Source: Aliidiomarina soli (GTDB taxonomy: Bacteria; Pseudomonadota; Gammaproteobacteria; Enterobacterales; Alteromonadaceae). Taken from it: a stretch of 64,000 nt of DNA. The notes beneath the pieces were generated by a model. The model was not told where the DNA came from, did no database searches, and worked only from the letters and a program-made list of their open reading frames with translations. This document shows, one piece after another, positions 17,623 to 27,144 of this stretch (position 1 is the first letter of the stretch; the number at the start of each line of letters is the position of its first letter). The stretch spans positions 1-64,000 of the forward strand of contig NZ_PIPO01000006.1 of the NCBI RefSeq assembly GCF_003986975.1, in the 5' to 3' direction. Position numbers and translations under genes: made by a program.

Positions 17623-19458
17623 ATGCGCTCCCTTTCTATTAAACACCGTTTAATCCTCAATACCGCCGTTTTAGTGGTTGGTTTGTTGATTATTCTTGGC
17701 CTGAACCAATACCAGGCATCACAACAAACGGAACTGGGCGAAGCGCAGCGACTCAATGAACGACTCGTGGCCGATATGCTGATGTTGCGTCGCAATGAAA
17801 AAGACTTTTTGATGCGCGCTGAAACGCGTTACCTGGCTACCTTTGATAGCAACGTCAGCACATTGCAGACACACTTGCAGCAGCTTGCAGATATTCTTGA
17901 AGCGCAGCAGATTGACCGTTCTCATTTAGAATCGTTTCGCCGCAATATCCGGCAGTACCAGCAGGGGTTTTCAAAGGTCGTTGCGGCCACAGAAACACTC
18001 GGTTTAACCAATGAAGACGGCAGGACTGCGGAGTTACTACAAAGCGCGAATCGACTCGATACCGCGGCATCCGCGGAAGCACGCGTTGCTATCATGCAAT
18101 TGCATGCACTGCGTACCAGTTTCATAGTAAATCCGGATCCGGCTATACGTGCTGAATTTGAACAGCAGGCTGATGCCTTGAATTCACAATTATCATCGTC
18201 TGCACAGCCGTTACTGACTAACTACCAACAGGCATTTGCGCGCTACGCCAGGCAACGTGAGCTGCTTGGTGTGGATGAGCGCAGCGGGTTGATGGGCGAG
18301 ATGCGAGCCGCGGTTCATCAAACTGAGGTCAATCTTGAGGAGTTGAGCGAGGTGGTCGAACAGGCGTTGGCCAGCAGCACGCAAAACTTGTCGCGGATGA
18401 TCCTGTTGGTGTTTGCCCTGGTTCTTGGACTGGTTGTTTTATTTAACTTATTGATAAGCCGAAGTATTATTCGGCCTATTCTGAGCATGCAAAGCATCAT
18501 TCAGCAGATTGCGGTGAACAAAGATCTGTCGATACGCCTTGATACAGCGGGCAACGATGAAGTGTCGTCGGTGGCAGTCAGCTTCAACCAGATGATGAAA
18601 GATTTTGAGAGAGTCATCGGCAATATGGCGACGGCATCTAATCAACTGGCAGCGGCGTCTCAGGAACTCAGTACCGTCAGTGATGAAGTCAGTGGTATTG
18701 CGCACAATCAGGAAGAGCAAACGGCAATGATCGCTACGGCAATCACCGAAATGGCGGCGGCTATTCAGGAAGTTGCCGGCAATGCGCTGGCGGCTTCAGA
18801 AGCGGCGGACAAAGGCGCGACCGAAGCAAATGCGGGGCAGCAAAGTATTACCCGCAATATCGACTCGATGGAGCAACTGCAGGGCGCGGTCACTGGCACC
18901 AGCGAACGGCTTCAGATACTCAATGAACGGACTCACGAAATCAGTAAAGTGGTCAATGTTATTCAGGATATTGCTGAGCAGACCAATTTGCTGGCACTGA
19001 ACGCAGCCATTGAAGCGGCACGTGCCGGTGAGCAGGGCCGTGGTTTCGCGGTAGTTGCAGATGAAGTCCGTACCCTGGCGGCCAATACCAAGGCCTCCAC
19101 GCAAACCATTCATGAAACGACCGAGCGCTTGTTACGTGGCGCCCGGGAGGCGATGGAAGCGATGCAAGTGTCGGCTGATCAGGCGAGTGAGAGTGGCAAT
19201 CTGGCGGCGCAGGCCGGTGATTCGTTTGCCCGCGTGTACGACTCGATCCAACAGGTTACCGAAATGGGTATCCAGATTTCCACCGCGACTGAAGAACAGT
19301 CGTCAGTGGCTCATGATATTACTGAAAATGTGAATAAAGTTGCAGACAGTGTCCGTCAGGTTGTCACCGGTGCGCATCAGTGCGCCTCGTCTAGCCAGGA
19401 GCTGGCGCGCCTTGCTGCGGATTTGCAAGATGAGGTAGCGCAATTTAAAGTAAGCTAA
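17623..19458 (+). CDS. Methyl-accepting chemotaxis protein
   Basis: A transmembrane chemoreceptor of about 611 aa. The likely start is ATG 17623 ([10 protein letters not shown]); the GTG at 17578 would add an unlikely N-terminus. TM1 is near residues 10-30. A long helical periplasmic domain with repeated Arg-Gln-Asn-Glu-type heptads follows (about 35-260, helical-bimodular style). Then come TM2 ([19 protein letters not shown]), a HAMP domain and the MA signalling hairpin with the invariant tip [20 protein letters not shown]. The C-terminus lacks a CheB/CheR-tethering pentapeptide. Its position between crbR and crbS suggests it senses acetate or other carboxylates, or the state of their uptake, but ligand identity is inference only. 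Confidence 0.92.
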   Translation: MRSLSIKHRLILNTAVLVVGLLIILGLNQYQASQQTELGEAQRLNERLVADMLMLRRNEKDFLMRAETRYLATFDSNVSTLQTHLQQLADILEAQQIDRSHLESFRRNIRQYQQGFSKVVAATETLGLTNEDGRTAELLQSANRLDTAASAEARVAIMQLHALRTSFIVNPDPAIRAEFEQQADALNSQLSSSAQPLLTNYQQAFARYARQRELLGVDERSGLMGEMRAAVHQTEVNLEELSEVVEQALASSTQNLSRMILLVFALVLGLVVLFNLLISRSIIRPILSMQSIIQQIAVNKDLSIRLDTAGNDEVSSVAVSFNQMMKDFERVIGNMATASNQLAAASQELSTVSDEVSGIAHNQEEQTAMIATAITEMAAAIQEVAGNALAASEAADKGATEANAGQQSITRNIDSMEQLQGAVTGTSERLQILNERTHEISKVVNVIQDIAEQTNLLALNAAIEAARAGEQGRGFAVVADEVRTLAANTKASTQTIHETTERLLRGAREAMEAMQVSADQASESGNLAAQAGDSFARVYDSIQQVTEMGIQISTATEEQSSVAHDITENVNKVADSVRQVVTGAHQCASSSQELARLAADLQDEVAQFKVS

Positions 19459-19480
19459 CAATAATAACACTAGGATGCAG

Positions 19481-22400
19481 ATGAGCTGGATACTGATTGC
19501 CTCAGGGCTTGCTTATATAGGGCTGCTGTTTGTCATTGCAGTCTGGGGTGATCGACGCAAGACCAGAGGCTACCGCTGGAGTCTGCATCCGAGTGTATAC
19601 GCGCTGTCACTGGCCATTTATTGCACCTCGTGGACCTATTACGGTGCCATCGATAACGCAGCTACCAATGGCTGGAGTTTTCTGCCGATTCTGCTTGGCC
19701 CTATGCTGCTTTATATATTTGCGCTGCCCATCGTGCGCAAGTTGGTGGCGGTCAGTAAGCAGCAGAATATCACCTCTATTGCGGACTTCATTGCCTCGCG
19801 GTATGGCAAGCGGCATAAAATGGCACTGGTGGTTACTATCATTGCCGCGTTGTCGATTATTCCCTATATCGCATTGCAGCTTAAAGCGGTGGGGATCAGT
19901 TTCACCACCATCCTGGGCACCGACGATCCGACCGCCGCCTATTCATTAAAAGAACTCGCCGTGGCTATCCTGATGGCCGCCTTCGCGATCATGTTTGGAA
20001 CCCGCCATATTGATGTGACTCAGTACCGCAGCGGCATGATGCTGGCGATTGCATTTGAGTCCGCGGTCAAGCTGCTGGCACTGGTAGTGTCCGCCATCGT
20101 CGCCTGGTATCTGTTGCGGAGCGGGACTTCGTTGAGTCTGACTGCTCAGTTGCAAACCCTGAACCTGGGTGAAGGCTGGAGTTTTAGTCAGGCGCTGACG
20201 CCAATGTTCATGGCGCAGTTGTTCATGGCCGCTGGTGCTATTTTGTGTTTACCGCGTCAGTTTCATGTCACTGTGATTGATAATGTGCATTTGTCACACC
20301 TGAATACCGCGCGCTGGTTATTCCCACTCTATTTAATGCTGACCTCGCTGGCCATCGCAGTTATTGCGATTGCCGGGGTGACCCTGTTGCCGGATGCGAG
20401 CGGCAATTATTCCTTGCGCCTGCCGCTGTCGCAGGGCTTCGATGCGTTGACGGTGTTTGTCTATGTCGGTGGTATCTCAGCAGCCACGGCGATGGTGGTT
20501 ATCGCCACGCTGACCCTGAGCACTATGGTCAGCAACGACGTGATTATGCCGCTGGTTCTGAAGCGTGACGTAACCAGAATGCCCCAGGCGCGGCGTTTTT
20601 ACCGCAAGCTGTTGCTGGTCCGGCGGATTGCGATTACCAGTATCCTGCTGATGGGCTGGTTATGTTACCACCTGCTGTTGGCCCAGCTCGATCTGGTAAG
20701 TATGGGCTTACTGGCATTTTCGGTGGTGTTGCAGCTTCTTCCTGCCGTACTTGGTGGTTTGTACTGGCGACGCGGGCATGCTCAGGGGGTTTATGCCGGT
20801 CTGTTGGTTGGCTTTGTGGTGTGGCTGATGACCATTTTTCTACCCATCGTCAGCAGTGCAAATCTGAGTGAGACGCGGGTTGACGAAATTATTAGTTTTG
20901 GTGCCATGTATAGCTTCAGTGCCAATCTGATTGCGTATGTTGTCTTCAGCCTGATTGCGGTGCCGAGCCTGATTGACCGGATTCAGGCAATGGCGTACGT
21001 GCGTCCGCGAGAGTCAGCTCCACAAAGTGAGGGAACTCGTCACCACAGAGCACGTGGACGCGACATGAAGATGCTGATGCAGACGTTCCTCGGCCGTGAG
21101 CGTACGGAACAGCTGGTTACCGATTATACCCAGCGCCATGAACTGCAACTGAATGCGGTCGCTGATGAACAGTTTATCGACTTTACCGAACGCGCGATTT
21201 CCGGCGTATTAGGCGCGGCAACCGCACGTTCACTGGTGCGCGCTGCGTTAAATGACCGGCGTCTGAATATTGAGGAGGTGGTTCACTTCTTCGATGACAC
21301 CACGCAGGCGTTGCAGAACCAGCAGTCAATTATGTTCAGTTCGCTGGAAAACCTGGCGCAGGGGATATCTGTGGTCGATGCGGAACTGCGTCTGGTGGTC
21401 TGGAACAAGCGCTACCTGGATCTGTTTGAGTACCCCGACGGGATGGTGCAACCGGGGCGTCCTATTGCGGATATGATCCGTTACAACGCCGAACGGGGCG
21501 AATGTGGACCGGGTGATATCGATGGACTGGTAGAGAAACGGCTGCGGCATATGCAGCAGGGCTCACCCCATCGCTTTATCCGTCGTCGCAGTGACGGGCG
21601 TATTATCGAGATGGTCGGTAACCCGTTGCCAAGCGGTGGCTTTGTTACCAGTTTCACCGATGTGACTGAACATATCGAAACCCAGCAGGCATTGGAAGAT
21701 GCCAACATTGACCTGGAAGCGCGGATCGAAAGCCGGGCCCGCCAGGTGCGTGAGGTCAACCGTGAGTTGACCGAAGAAATCGAACGCCGGCGTGAAACGG
21801 AAGAAGCATTGAAAGGCGCGAAGGCAGAAGCTGAGGCGGCTAACGCCAGTAAAACCCGTTTCCTGGCGCTGGCCAGTCACGATATTTTGCAGCCGTTGAA
21901 TGCGGCCCGGCTGTATCTGGAAGCGATCGATCACGGGCAGCTGAATAGCAGAAATAACCAGTTGCTGAATAAAGTCGATAACGCGCTGGATTCAACAGAG
22001 AACCTGCTGTCGACCCTGCTGGCGATCGCCAAGATGGAGCAGGGCGCCCTGCAACCGAAATTAAAACATGTCGATTTGGATACGGTTTTACAGCCATTAG
22101 TGGCCGAATACGCGGTGCTTGCGGAGCAGCGTAAACTCGACTTCCGTGCTTACACGCGTTCACAGGTGGTGGTGCATACCGACCCCACCTATCTGCGCCG
22201 TATCGTGCAAAACTTCTTATCCAATGCGATCAAATACACCGAGCGTGGGCGGGTTGTGCTGGGTGTTCGGTTACGTGGCCGGCTGGTGGAAATCAATGTA
22301 TGGGACACCGGGCCAGGTATTCCGGAGCAGCAGCATGTACGAATTTTTGAAGCCTTTATTCGCTACCACAAAGGCTCAACCAGTGGTGTGGGCCTTGGTC

Positions 22401-22933
22401 TGTCGGTGGCGCAGCGGATGGCTAAACAGCTGGACTGTCCGATCCGGGTGAGTTCGGTGTTAGGTCAGGGAAGTTGTTTTTCGGTGCGCATACCAATGGG
22501 TGAAGCGGTGCATGTGGTGCGGCAGAAAGCACAGACGGTCAGCCGGGTGCAGACTTCTGCAATGCACTTTGTTTGTGTGGATGACGACCCGGAGAACCTC
22601 AATGCGTTGAGAGCCTTATTGGAGAAATGGGGCTCGACTTGCAGTCTGTTCACCCGTGCTGAGGATGCCATTGAGTATGCTAAGAGTCATCCGAAACCGG
22701 ATGGTGTTTTATTGGACTATCAGCTGGGTCATGAAGGTGATGGCCTGACCCTGGCTGCCGAATTATTGCAGATATGGGGTAAACCCTTACAGGGCGCACT
22801 GGTGACGGCGGTGCGTGAACCTGAGGTGAAAAAAGAAGCGCGCAAACTGGGACTGCAGTTTGTCGCTAAACCAGTTAAGCCTGCGCAACTAAAAGCACTG
22901 ATGCAGCATGTGCAGCGGGCTAACCGGCGCTGA
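19481..22933 (+). CDS. crbS: Hybrid sensor kinase CrbS (SLC5/SSS-fused)
   Basis: The protein is about 1150 aa; ATG 19481 has AGG six bases upstream and is preferred to ATG 19475. The N-terminal ~510 residues are a sodium/solute-symporter (SLC5) module with about 13 membrane segments. Next come a STAC-type linker (about 540-620) and a PAS domain (about 620-740, containing GISVVDAELRLVVWN and SDGRIIEMVGNPLPSGG). A coiled coil is followed by a HisKA domain (phospho-His in ASHDILQPLN), HATPase_c (NFLSNAIKYTERG, DTGPGIP, GVGLGLSV) and a C-terminal receiver (CVDDDPEN, then VLLDYQLG). This is the CbrA/CrbS family architecture. In Vibrio, CrbS phosphorylates CrbR to turn on acs. Repeats and a long palindrome separate it from the symporter operon downstream. 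Confidence 0.9.
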   Translation: MSWILIASGLAYIGLLFVIAVWGDRRKTRGYRWSLHPSVYALSLAIYCTSWTYYGAIDNAATNGWSFLPILLGPMLLYIFALPIVRKLVAVSKQQNITSIADFIASRYGKRHKMALVVTIIAALSIIPYIALQLKAVGISFTTILGTDDPTAAYSLKELAVAILMAAFAIMFGTRHIDVTQYRSGMMLAIAFESAVKLLALVVSAIVAWYLLRSGTSLSLTAQLQTLNLGEGWSFSQALTPMFMAQLFMAAGAILCLPRQFHVTVIDNVHLSHLNTARWLFPLYLMLTSLAIAVIAIAGVTLLPDASGNYSLRLPLSQGFDALTVFVYVGGISAATAMVVIATLTLSTMVSNDVIMPLVLKRDVTRMPQARRFYRKLLLVRRIAITSILLMGWLCYHLLLAQLDLVSMGLLAFSVVLQLLPAVLGGLYWRRGHAQGVYAGLLVGFVVWLMTIFLPIVSSANLSETRVDEIISFGAMYSFSANLIAYVVFSLIAVPSLIDRIQAMAYVRPRESAPQSEGTRHHRARGRDMKMLMQTFLGRERTEQLVTDYTQRHELQLNAVADEQFIDFTERAISGVLGAATARSLVRAALNDRRLNIEEVVHFFDDTTQALQNQQSIMFSSLENLAQGISVVDAELRLVVWNKRYLDLFEYPDGMVQPGRPIADMIRYNAERGECGPGDIDGLVEKRLRHMQQGSPHRFIRRRSDGRIIEMVGNPLPSGGFVTSFTDVTEHIETQQALEDANIDLEARIESRARQVREVNRELTEEIERRRETEEALKGAKAEAEAANASKTRFLALASHDILQPLNAARLYLEAIDHGQLNSRNNQLLNKVDNALDSTENLLSTLLAIAKMEQGALQPKLKHVDLDTVLQPLVAEYAVLAEQRKLDFRAYTRSQVVVHTDPTYLRRIVQNFLSNAIKYTERGRVVLGVRLRGRLVEINVWDTGPGIPEQQHVRIFEAFIRYHKGSTSGVGLGLSVAQRMAKQLDCPIRVSSVLGQGSCFSVRIPMGEAVHVVRQKAQTVSRVQTSAMHFVCVDDDPENLNALRALLEKWGSTCSLFTRAEDAIEYAKSHPKPDGVLLDYQLGHEGDGLTLAAELLQIWGKPLQGALVTAVREPEVKKEARKLGLQFVAKPVKPAQLKALMQHVQRANRR

Positions 22934-22940
22934 TGTTCTG

Positions 22941-23064
22941 ATTCAATGGGGGCGAGCGCGGGGCTTGAACGTTGAATTGGTGGTTTGGTTGGGTTCAATG
23001 GGGGCGAGCGCGGGGCTTGAATATTGAATTGGTGGAGCTAATTCAATATTCAAGCCCCGCGCTC
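22941..23064. repeat. Short palindromic repeat cluster (GCGCGGGGCTTGA family), three copies
   Basis: Two direct copies of a ~52-bp unit (TTCAATGGGGGCGAGCGCGG, then GGCTTGAA..TTGAATTGGTGG) start near 22942 and 22994. A third, inverted copy at 23040-23064 pairs with the second: 25-bp perfect arms (23006-23030 and 23040-23064) with a 9-nt loop. Other members are at 33728, 40788, 60345, 63778 and 63836. Confidence 0.85.
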
Positions 23065-23076
23065 TTGCGGTGAAGA

Positions 23077-23138
23077 TATAGTCGTAGAAAAGGGGGCAGT
23101 ACGACCTTGGTCGTACTGCCCCCTTTTCTACGACTATA
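23077..23138. repeat. 62-bp perfect palindrome, REP/RAYT-like hairpin
   Basis: Thirty-base arms (23077-23106 and 23109-23138) are fully complementary around a TT centre. The core AAAAGGGGGCAGTACGACC resembles the AAAGGGG(T/A)CAG-type palindromes scattered in gammaproteobacterial genomes and linked to IS200-like RAYT transposases. No RAYT gene is in the window. It lies about 90 bases before the DUF4212 gene and would form a very stable hairpin in any crbS read-through transcript. Confidence 0.85.
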
Positions 23139-23229
23139 GTCCAATTCCCGTTTCTCCATTCACTGATAAAGTCGCTAATGACCCAATAAGTATAACTTTC
23201 ACAACAACAACTAACTGGAGGGCGTTCAT

Positions 23230-23496
23230 ATGGCATTTGAATCTGCAGATCATGCCAAAGCCTACTGGAAAGAAAACCTGTCGCTGATGCTCAAACTACT
23301 GTTTGTGTGGGCGCTGGTTTCTTTCGGATTCGGCATATTCCTCGTTGACGTACTGAACCATGTGCAGTTTTTCGGTTTTAAACTGGGCTTCTGGTTCGCA
23401 CAACAGGGTGCGATTTATACCTTTATCGTACTGATTTTTATCTATATTCGGCAGATGAACAAGCTGGATAAAAAATACCAGGTCGACGAGGAGTAA
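23230..23496 (+). CDS. DUF4212 small membrane subunit of a sodium/solute symporter
   Basis: An 88-aa protein with two hydrophobic helices (about 18-40 and 53-73) and a charged C-terminus (MNKLDKKYQVDEE). Proteins of this type are encoded directly before a large SSS transporter, as here (3-base gap), and are thought to be its small subunit. A GGAGGG Shine-Dalgarno sequence precedes the ATG. The operon with the SSS gene lies downstream of crbS, which fits carboxylate uptake. Confidence 0.85.
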   Translation: MAFESADHAKAYWKENLSLMLKLLFVWALVSFGFGIFLVDVLNHVQFFGFKLGFWFAQQGAIYTFIVLIFIYIRQMNKLDKKYQVDEE

Positions 23497-23499
23497 TCG

Positions 23500-25209
23500 A
23501 TGGATATTCAAACATTAACCTTTATCGTCGTTGGCCTGACGTTTGCCCTTTATATCGGAATTGCGATTTGGGCTCGCGCGGGTTCAACCAACGACTTTTA
23601 CGTAGCAGGCGGTGGTGTTCCACCAGTAGCGAACGGTATGGCAACCGCTGCCGACTGGATGTCCGCAGCTTCCTTCATTTCGATGGCCGGCCTGATTTCA
23701 TTCATGGGGTACGACGGAAGTGTCTACCTGATGGGCTGGACCGGGGGTTACGTACTGCTGGCGCTTTGTTTAGCTCCGTACTTACGTAAATTTGGTAAGT
23801 TCACAGTGCCAGACTTTATCGGCGACCGTTATTATTCACAAACGGCACGTACGGTAGCGGTATTCTGTGCCATCGTAGTGTCCTTTACTTACATCGCAGG
23901 TCAGATGCGTGGTGTTGGGGTAGTCTTTAGTCGCTTCCTTGAAGTTGATATCACCGCCGGTGTTCTTATCGGTATGGCGATGGTGTATTTCTACACCCTG
24001 CTCGGTGGTATGAAAGGCATTACTTACACCCAGGTTGCGCAGTACTGCATTCTGGCGTTTGCCTATACCGTACCTGCGGTCTTTATTACCTTCCAGATGA
24101 CCGGGCATATCCTGCCGCAAACAGGTTTCGGTGCAACGCTGGCTGACGGCTCTGGCACTTACCTGCTTGAACGTCTTGATGGCTTGTCTCGTGAGTTAGG
24201 TTTTGCCGCATACACCGAAGGGTCACGGGCAACACTGGATGTGTTTGCAATTACCCTGGCTCTGATGGTGGGTACAGCTGGTTTACCACACGTTATCATT
24301 CGCTTTTTCACCGTACCTAAAGTAAGTGATGCCCGTCGTTCTGGCGGTTGGGCGCTGGTATTCATTGCTGTGGTTTACACCACTGCTCCGGCGATCGCAT
24401 CGATTACTAAGGTGAATGTGCTGGATACTATCAACGGACCTGATCAGCAAGGTGTGATGTATGAAAATGCGCCTAGCTGGATTAATAACTGGGAACAGAC
24501 AGGACTAATTCAGATCAGTGAGGAAGCTCGCGCAGGTGAAGAGCCAATGTTCTTCTCCAACGATGACCGTGCTAACACCAATGTCGATGCTGATATCATC
24601 GTTCTGGCCAGCCCGGAAATTGCGAACTTGCCTAACTGGGTGGTCGCATTGGTAGCAGCTGGTGGTGTAGCAGCCGCATTGTCTACCTCGGCAGGCTTAC
24701 TGTTGGTTATTTCCAGCTCAGTCTCACACGACTTACTGAAACGAACCTTTAAACCAGATATTACTGATAAGCAGGAGCTATTGGCGGCACGGATTGCGGC
24801 AGGCTTTGCGGTTCTTATCGGTGCTTACTTTGGTATCAACCCTCCCGGATTCGTGGCGCAGGTGGTCGCCTTCGCGTTCGGTCTGGCAGCAGCATCCTTC
24901 TTCCCTGCGATTATTATGGGTATCTTCCATAAACGCATGAATAGTACAGGTGCTATTGCCGGTATGGTGACAGGTATCGTGTTTACCCTGGCATACATTA
25001 TCTACTTTAAGTTCATGAACCCAACGGCGGGACCAGATGAATGGTTCATGCAAATTTCGCCGGAAGGAATTGGTACTGTAGGTATGCTTCTGAACTTCAT
25101 CGTTGCTAATATTGTGCTGAAGTTCACGAAAGAATCGCCAGCGGAAATCCAGGAATTGGTCGAGTCTATCCGCTATCCAAAAGGATCGGGTGCGGCGACA
25201 GGCCACTAA
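23500..25209 (+). CDS. Sodium/solute symporter (SSS family; acetate/carboxylate permease-like)
   Basis: This 569-aa inner-membrane protein has about 13 transmembrane segments and typical SSS features: ARAGSTNDFYVAGGGVPP near the N-terminus, ATAADWMSAASFISMAGL forming the Na+ site region, and LALMVGTAGLPHVIIRFFTVP. It resembles ActP/VC2705-type transporters that work with a DUF4212 or YjcH partner and take up acetate, propionate or pyruvate with Na+. A ~45-residue hydrophilic insert (about 320-370) is present. The gene follows its partner and precedes a DUF294 regulator gene, as in Vibrio and Shewanella acetate loci. A terminator follows. The exact substrate is inferred from the neighbourhood. 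Confidence 0.88.
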   Translation: MDIQTLTFIVVGLTFALYIGIAIWARAGSTNDFYVAGGGVPPVANGMATAADWMSAASFISMAGLISFMGYDGSVYLMGWTGGYVLLALCLAPYLRKFGKFTVPDFIGDRYYSQTARTVAVFCAIVVSFTYIAGQMRGVGVVFSRFLEVDITAGVLIGMAMVYFYTLLGGMKGITYTQVAQYCILAFAYTVPAVFITFQMTGHILPQTGFGATLADGSGTYLLERLDGLSRELGFAAYTEGSRATLDVFAITLALMVGTAGLPHVIIRFFTVPKVSDARRSGGWALVFIAVVYTTAPAIASITKVNVLDTINGPDQQGVMYENAPSWINNWEQTGLIQISEEARAGEEPMFFSNDDRANTNVDADIIVLASPEIANLPNWVVALVAAGGVAAALSTSAGLLLVISSSVSHDLLKRTFKPDITDKQELLAARIAAGFAVLIGAYFGINPPGFVAQVVAFAFGLAAASFFPAIIMGIFHKRMNSTGAIAGMVTGIVFTLAYIIYFKFMNPTAGPDEWFMQISPEGIGTVGMLLNFIVANIVLKFTKESPAEIQELVESIRYPKGSGAATGH

Positions 25210-25250
25210 CTTCAGACAGCGTGATTAGTCATGCACTCTGATAACAATGG

Positions 25251-25284
25251 AACCCCCGGGCGTTAAGCTCGGGGGTTTATTTTT
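25251..25284 (+). terminator. Terminator between the symporter and DUF294 genes
   Basis: AACCCCCG/CGGGGGTT stem with a short loop, then TTTATTTTT. The T tract ends directly at the annotated start codon of the next gene, so it also occupies that gene's ribosome-binding region. Confidence 0.85.
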
Positions 25285-27129
25285 ATGGCTCTTGATTTAC
25301 AGGATATGGCGGATTTTCTAAAGCAAACGCCGCCTTTTGATGCACTGGATAACGCCCGGTTTGACTATGCCCTGGACCATGCTGAAGCGGTGTATGTCAA
25401 CCAGCACAACCGCGATGAAATACTGCGCGAAGGGCACCCGACCTTATATGTGGTGCGTTCAGGTACCTATGACCTGAATGATAAGCATGGCAAGTTTATC
25501 GAGCGGTTGGAAACGGGCGACGTGTTTGGTTTTCCGGCCCTACTCAGTGGGCGGGCGATTACTAACCAAATCGAGGTGTTGGCTGATGGCATCCTATTTT
25601 GCTGGGATGCAGCTACCTTCGCGTACCTGCGCCGTTACTCTGAACCCTTTGAACGTTATTTCATGCAGGCGCAGGAGCGCCGATTACTGGTGGAGCATCG
25701 TGGTGAAGACTCGACCCCAGACTGGACTGAGCGCGATATAGGCAGTGTCATTTCGCGCCCTTTAATCAGTATTGGCAGTGACACCAGCATTCAGCAAGCA
25801 GCGATTTCGATGAGTGAGAATAAAGTGTCGAGTTTGCTGGTGGTGGATGAAGGCCAGCTTCGCGGGATTATCACCGACCGTGATATCCGTAACCGGGTTG
25901 TCGCCAAGGGCATGGATTACGGGGTTGCGGTGACCGCCGTGATGACCCAGATGCCGGAAGCTGTCTATACCCGGCAGAGTTTATTTGATGCACTGACAAT
26001 GATGAACCAGGCCAATATTCATCACTTACCCGTGTTGGACGACGAAGAGCGGCCAGTCGGTATGATCACCACCACTGACCTAATGAAGCAGCAACGCAGT
26101 GAGCCGGTGTTTTTAATGAATGCGCTGTTTAAAGCGCAAAGCCGTGAAGCGTTGGTCGAGGAAGCACAGAACATCCCGCACTATTTGCGTACCTTCGCCA
26201 CCCGGGTCAAAGACATTGGCATGGTCGGTCGGTTACTGGCCTCACTGACGGATGGCATGACACGCAAGCTGATTCGCTTGTATGAGCATGAACACGGTGC
26301 CGCCCCCGTTGCCTATGCGTGGATGGCTTTTGGCTCACAAGCACGCGAAGATCAAACTCTGAGTTCGGATCAGGACAACGGTCTGCTGTTAGCCGATGGG
26401 ATCAAAGAGGGTCAGCGCGAGTACTTCCATAAACTCGCGGAGTTTGTCTGCACAGGTCTGGCGGACTGCGGGATTCGTTTGTGTCCGGGTGACGTCATGG
26501 CGATGAATCCAAAATGGAACAAAACCTCACTGGAATGGCAACAGCAGATTAAAAAGTGGGTTCAGTCACCGACGCCCGATGCAATAATGCACAGTATGAT
26601 TTTCTTCGATAGTAGAATGATAGCCGGCAATCAGCAGCTCTATCGACGACACCGCGACGCCATTGGCAAAATTGCCCAACGGGATATTTTCCTGGGCAAC
26701 ATTGGCCGTCATATTGGTGAGCTAAATGTACCACTGGGGCTTTTTAACCGCTTGCGCACGAAAAGTGAAAAGGGCGGCGACTATATTGATATTAAAACCC
26801 AGGGCGTAGCCGTTATTAACGACATTGTGCGCCTTTACTCATTAATAGAAGGCTTAACCATGCCAGCGACTCCAGCGCGGTTGCAGGCTTTGCAGAGCCA
26901 TAACCTGCTCACAGCTAAAGATAATCAGAACCTGCTTGAAGCCTGGCAATTTTTAACCCAGCTACGATTGTCACATCAGTTAAAATTGCAGGGCGATTCC
27001 ACTGAACCGGTTAATTCCATTGACCCGGAAACCTTAAGCACACTGCAGCGACGCCAATTGAAGGCTGCTTTTAGTGTGATCAAAGATGCGCAGCAAGGGG
27101 TTGGTTTCAAAGTGGGGAGAGGGCTGTAA
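25285..27129 (+). CDS. DUF294/CBS/cNMP-binding nucleotidyltransferase-like protein
   Basis: A 614-aa soluble protein with a cyclic-nucleotide-binding-like domain (about 10-125), a CBS pair (about 150-275; LLVVDEGQLRGIITDRDIRNRV), a DUF294 nucleotidyltransferase-fold domain (about 310-450) with GSQAREDQTLSSDQDNGLLL (the GS...DxD signature), and a C-terminal DUF294 substrate-binding domain. Such proteins are regularly linked to acetate/SSS loci and are presumed to regulate uptake; direct biochemistry is scarce. ATG 25285 directly abuts a terminator T tract and lacks a Shine-Dalgarno sequence. ATG 25306 (MADFLKQTPPF) has AGGAT upstream and may be the true start. Confidence 0.85.
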   Translation: MALDLQDMADFLKQTPPFDALDNARFDYALDHAEAVYVNQHNRDEILREGHPTLYVVRSGTYDLNDKHGKFIERLETGDVFGFPALLSGRAITNQIEVLADGILFCWDAATFAYLRRYSEPFERYFMQAQERRLLVEHRGEDSTPDWTERDIGSVISRPLISIGSDTSIQQAAISMSENKVSSLLVVDEGQLRGIITDRDIRNRVVAKGMDYGVAVTAVMTQMPEAVYTRQSLFDALTMMNQANIHHLPVLDDEERPVGMITTTDLMKQQRSEPVFLMNALFKAQSREALVEEAQNIPHYLRTFATRVKDIGMVGRLLASLTDGMTRKLIRLYEHEHGAAPVAYAWMAFGSQAREDQTLSSDQDNGLLLADGIKEGQREYFHKLAEFVCTGLADCGIRLCPGDVMAMNPKWNKTSLEWQQQIKKWVQSPTPDAIMHSMIFFDSRMIAGNQQLYRRHRDAIGKIAQRDIFLGNIGRHIGELNVPLGLFNRLRTKSEKGGDYIDIKTQGVAVINDIVRLYSLIEGLTMPATPARLQALQSHNLLTAKDNQNLLEAWQFLTQLRLSHQLKLQGDSTEPVNSIDPETLSTLQRRQLKAAFSVIKDAQQGVGFKVGRGL

Positions 27130-27144
27130 GATGGTGGCTGACCT

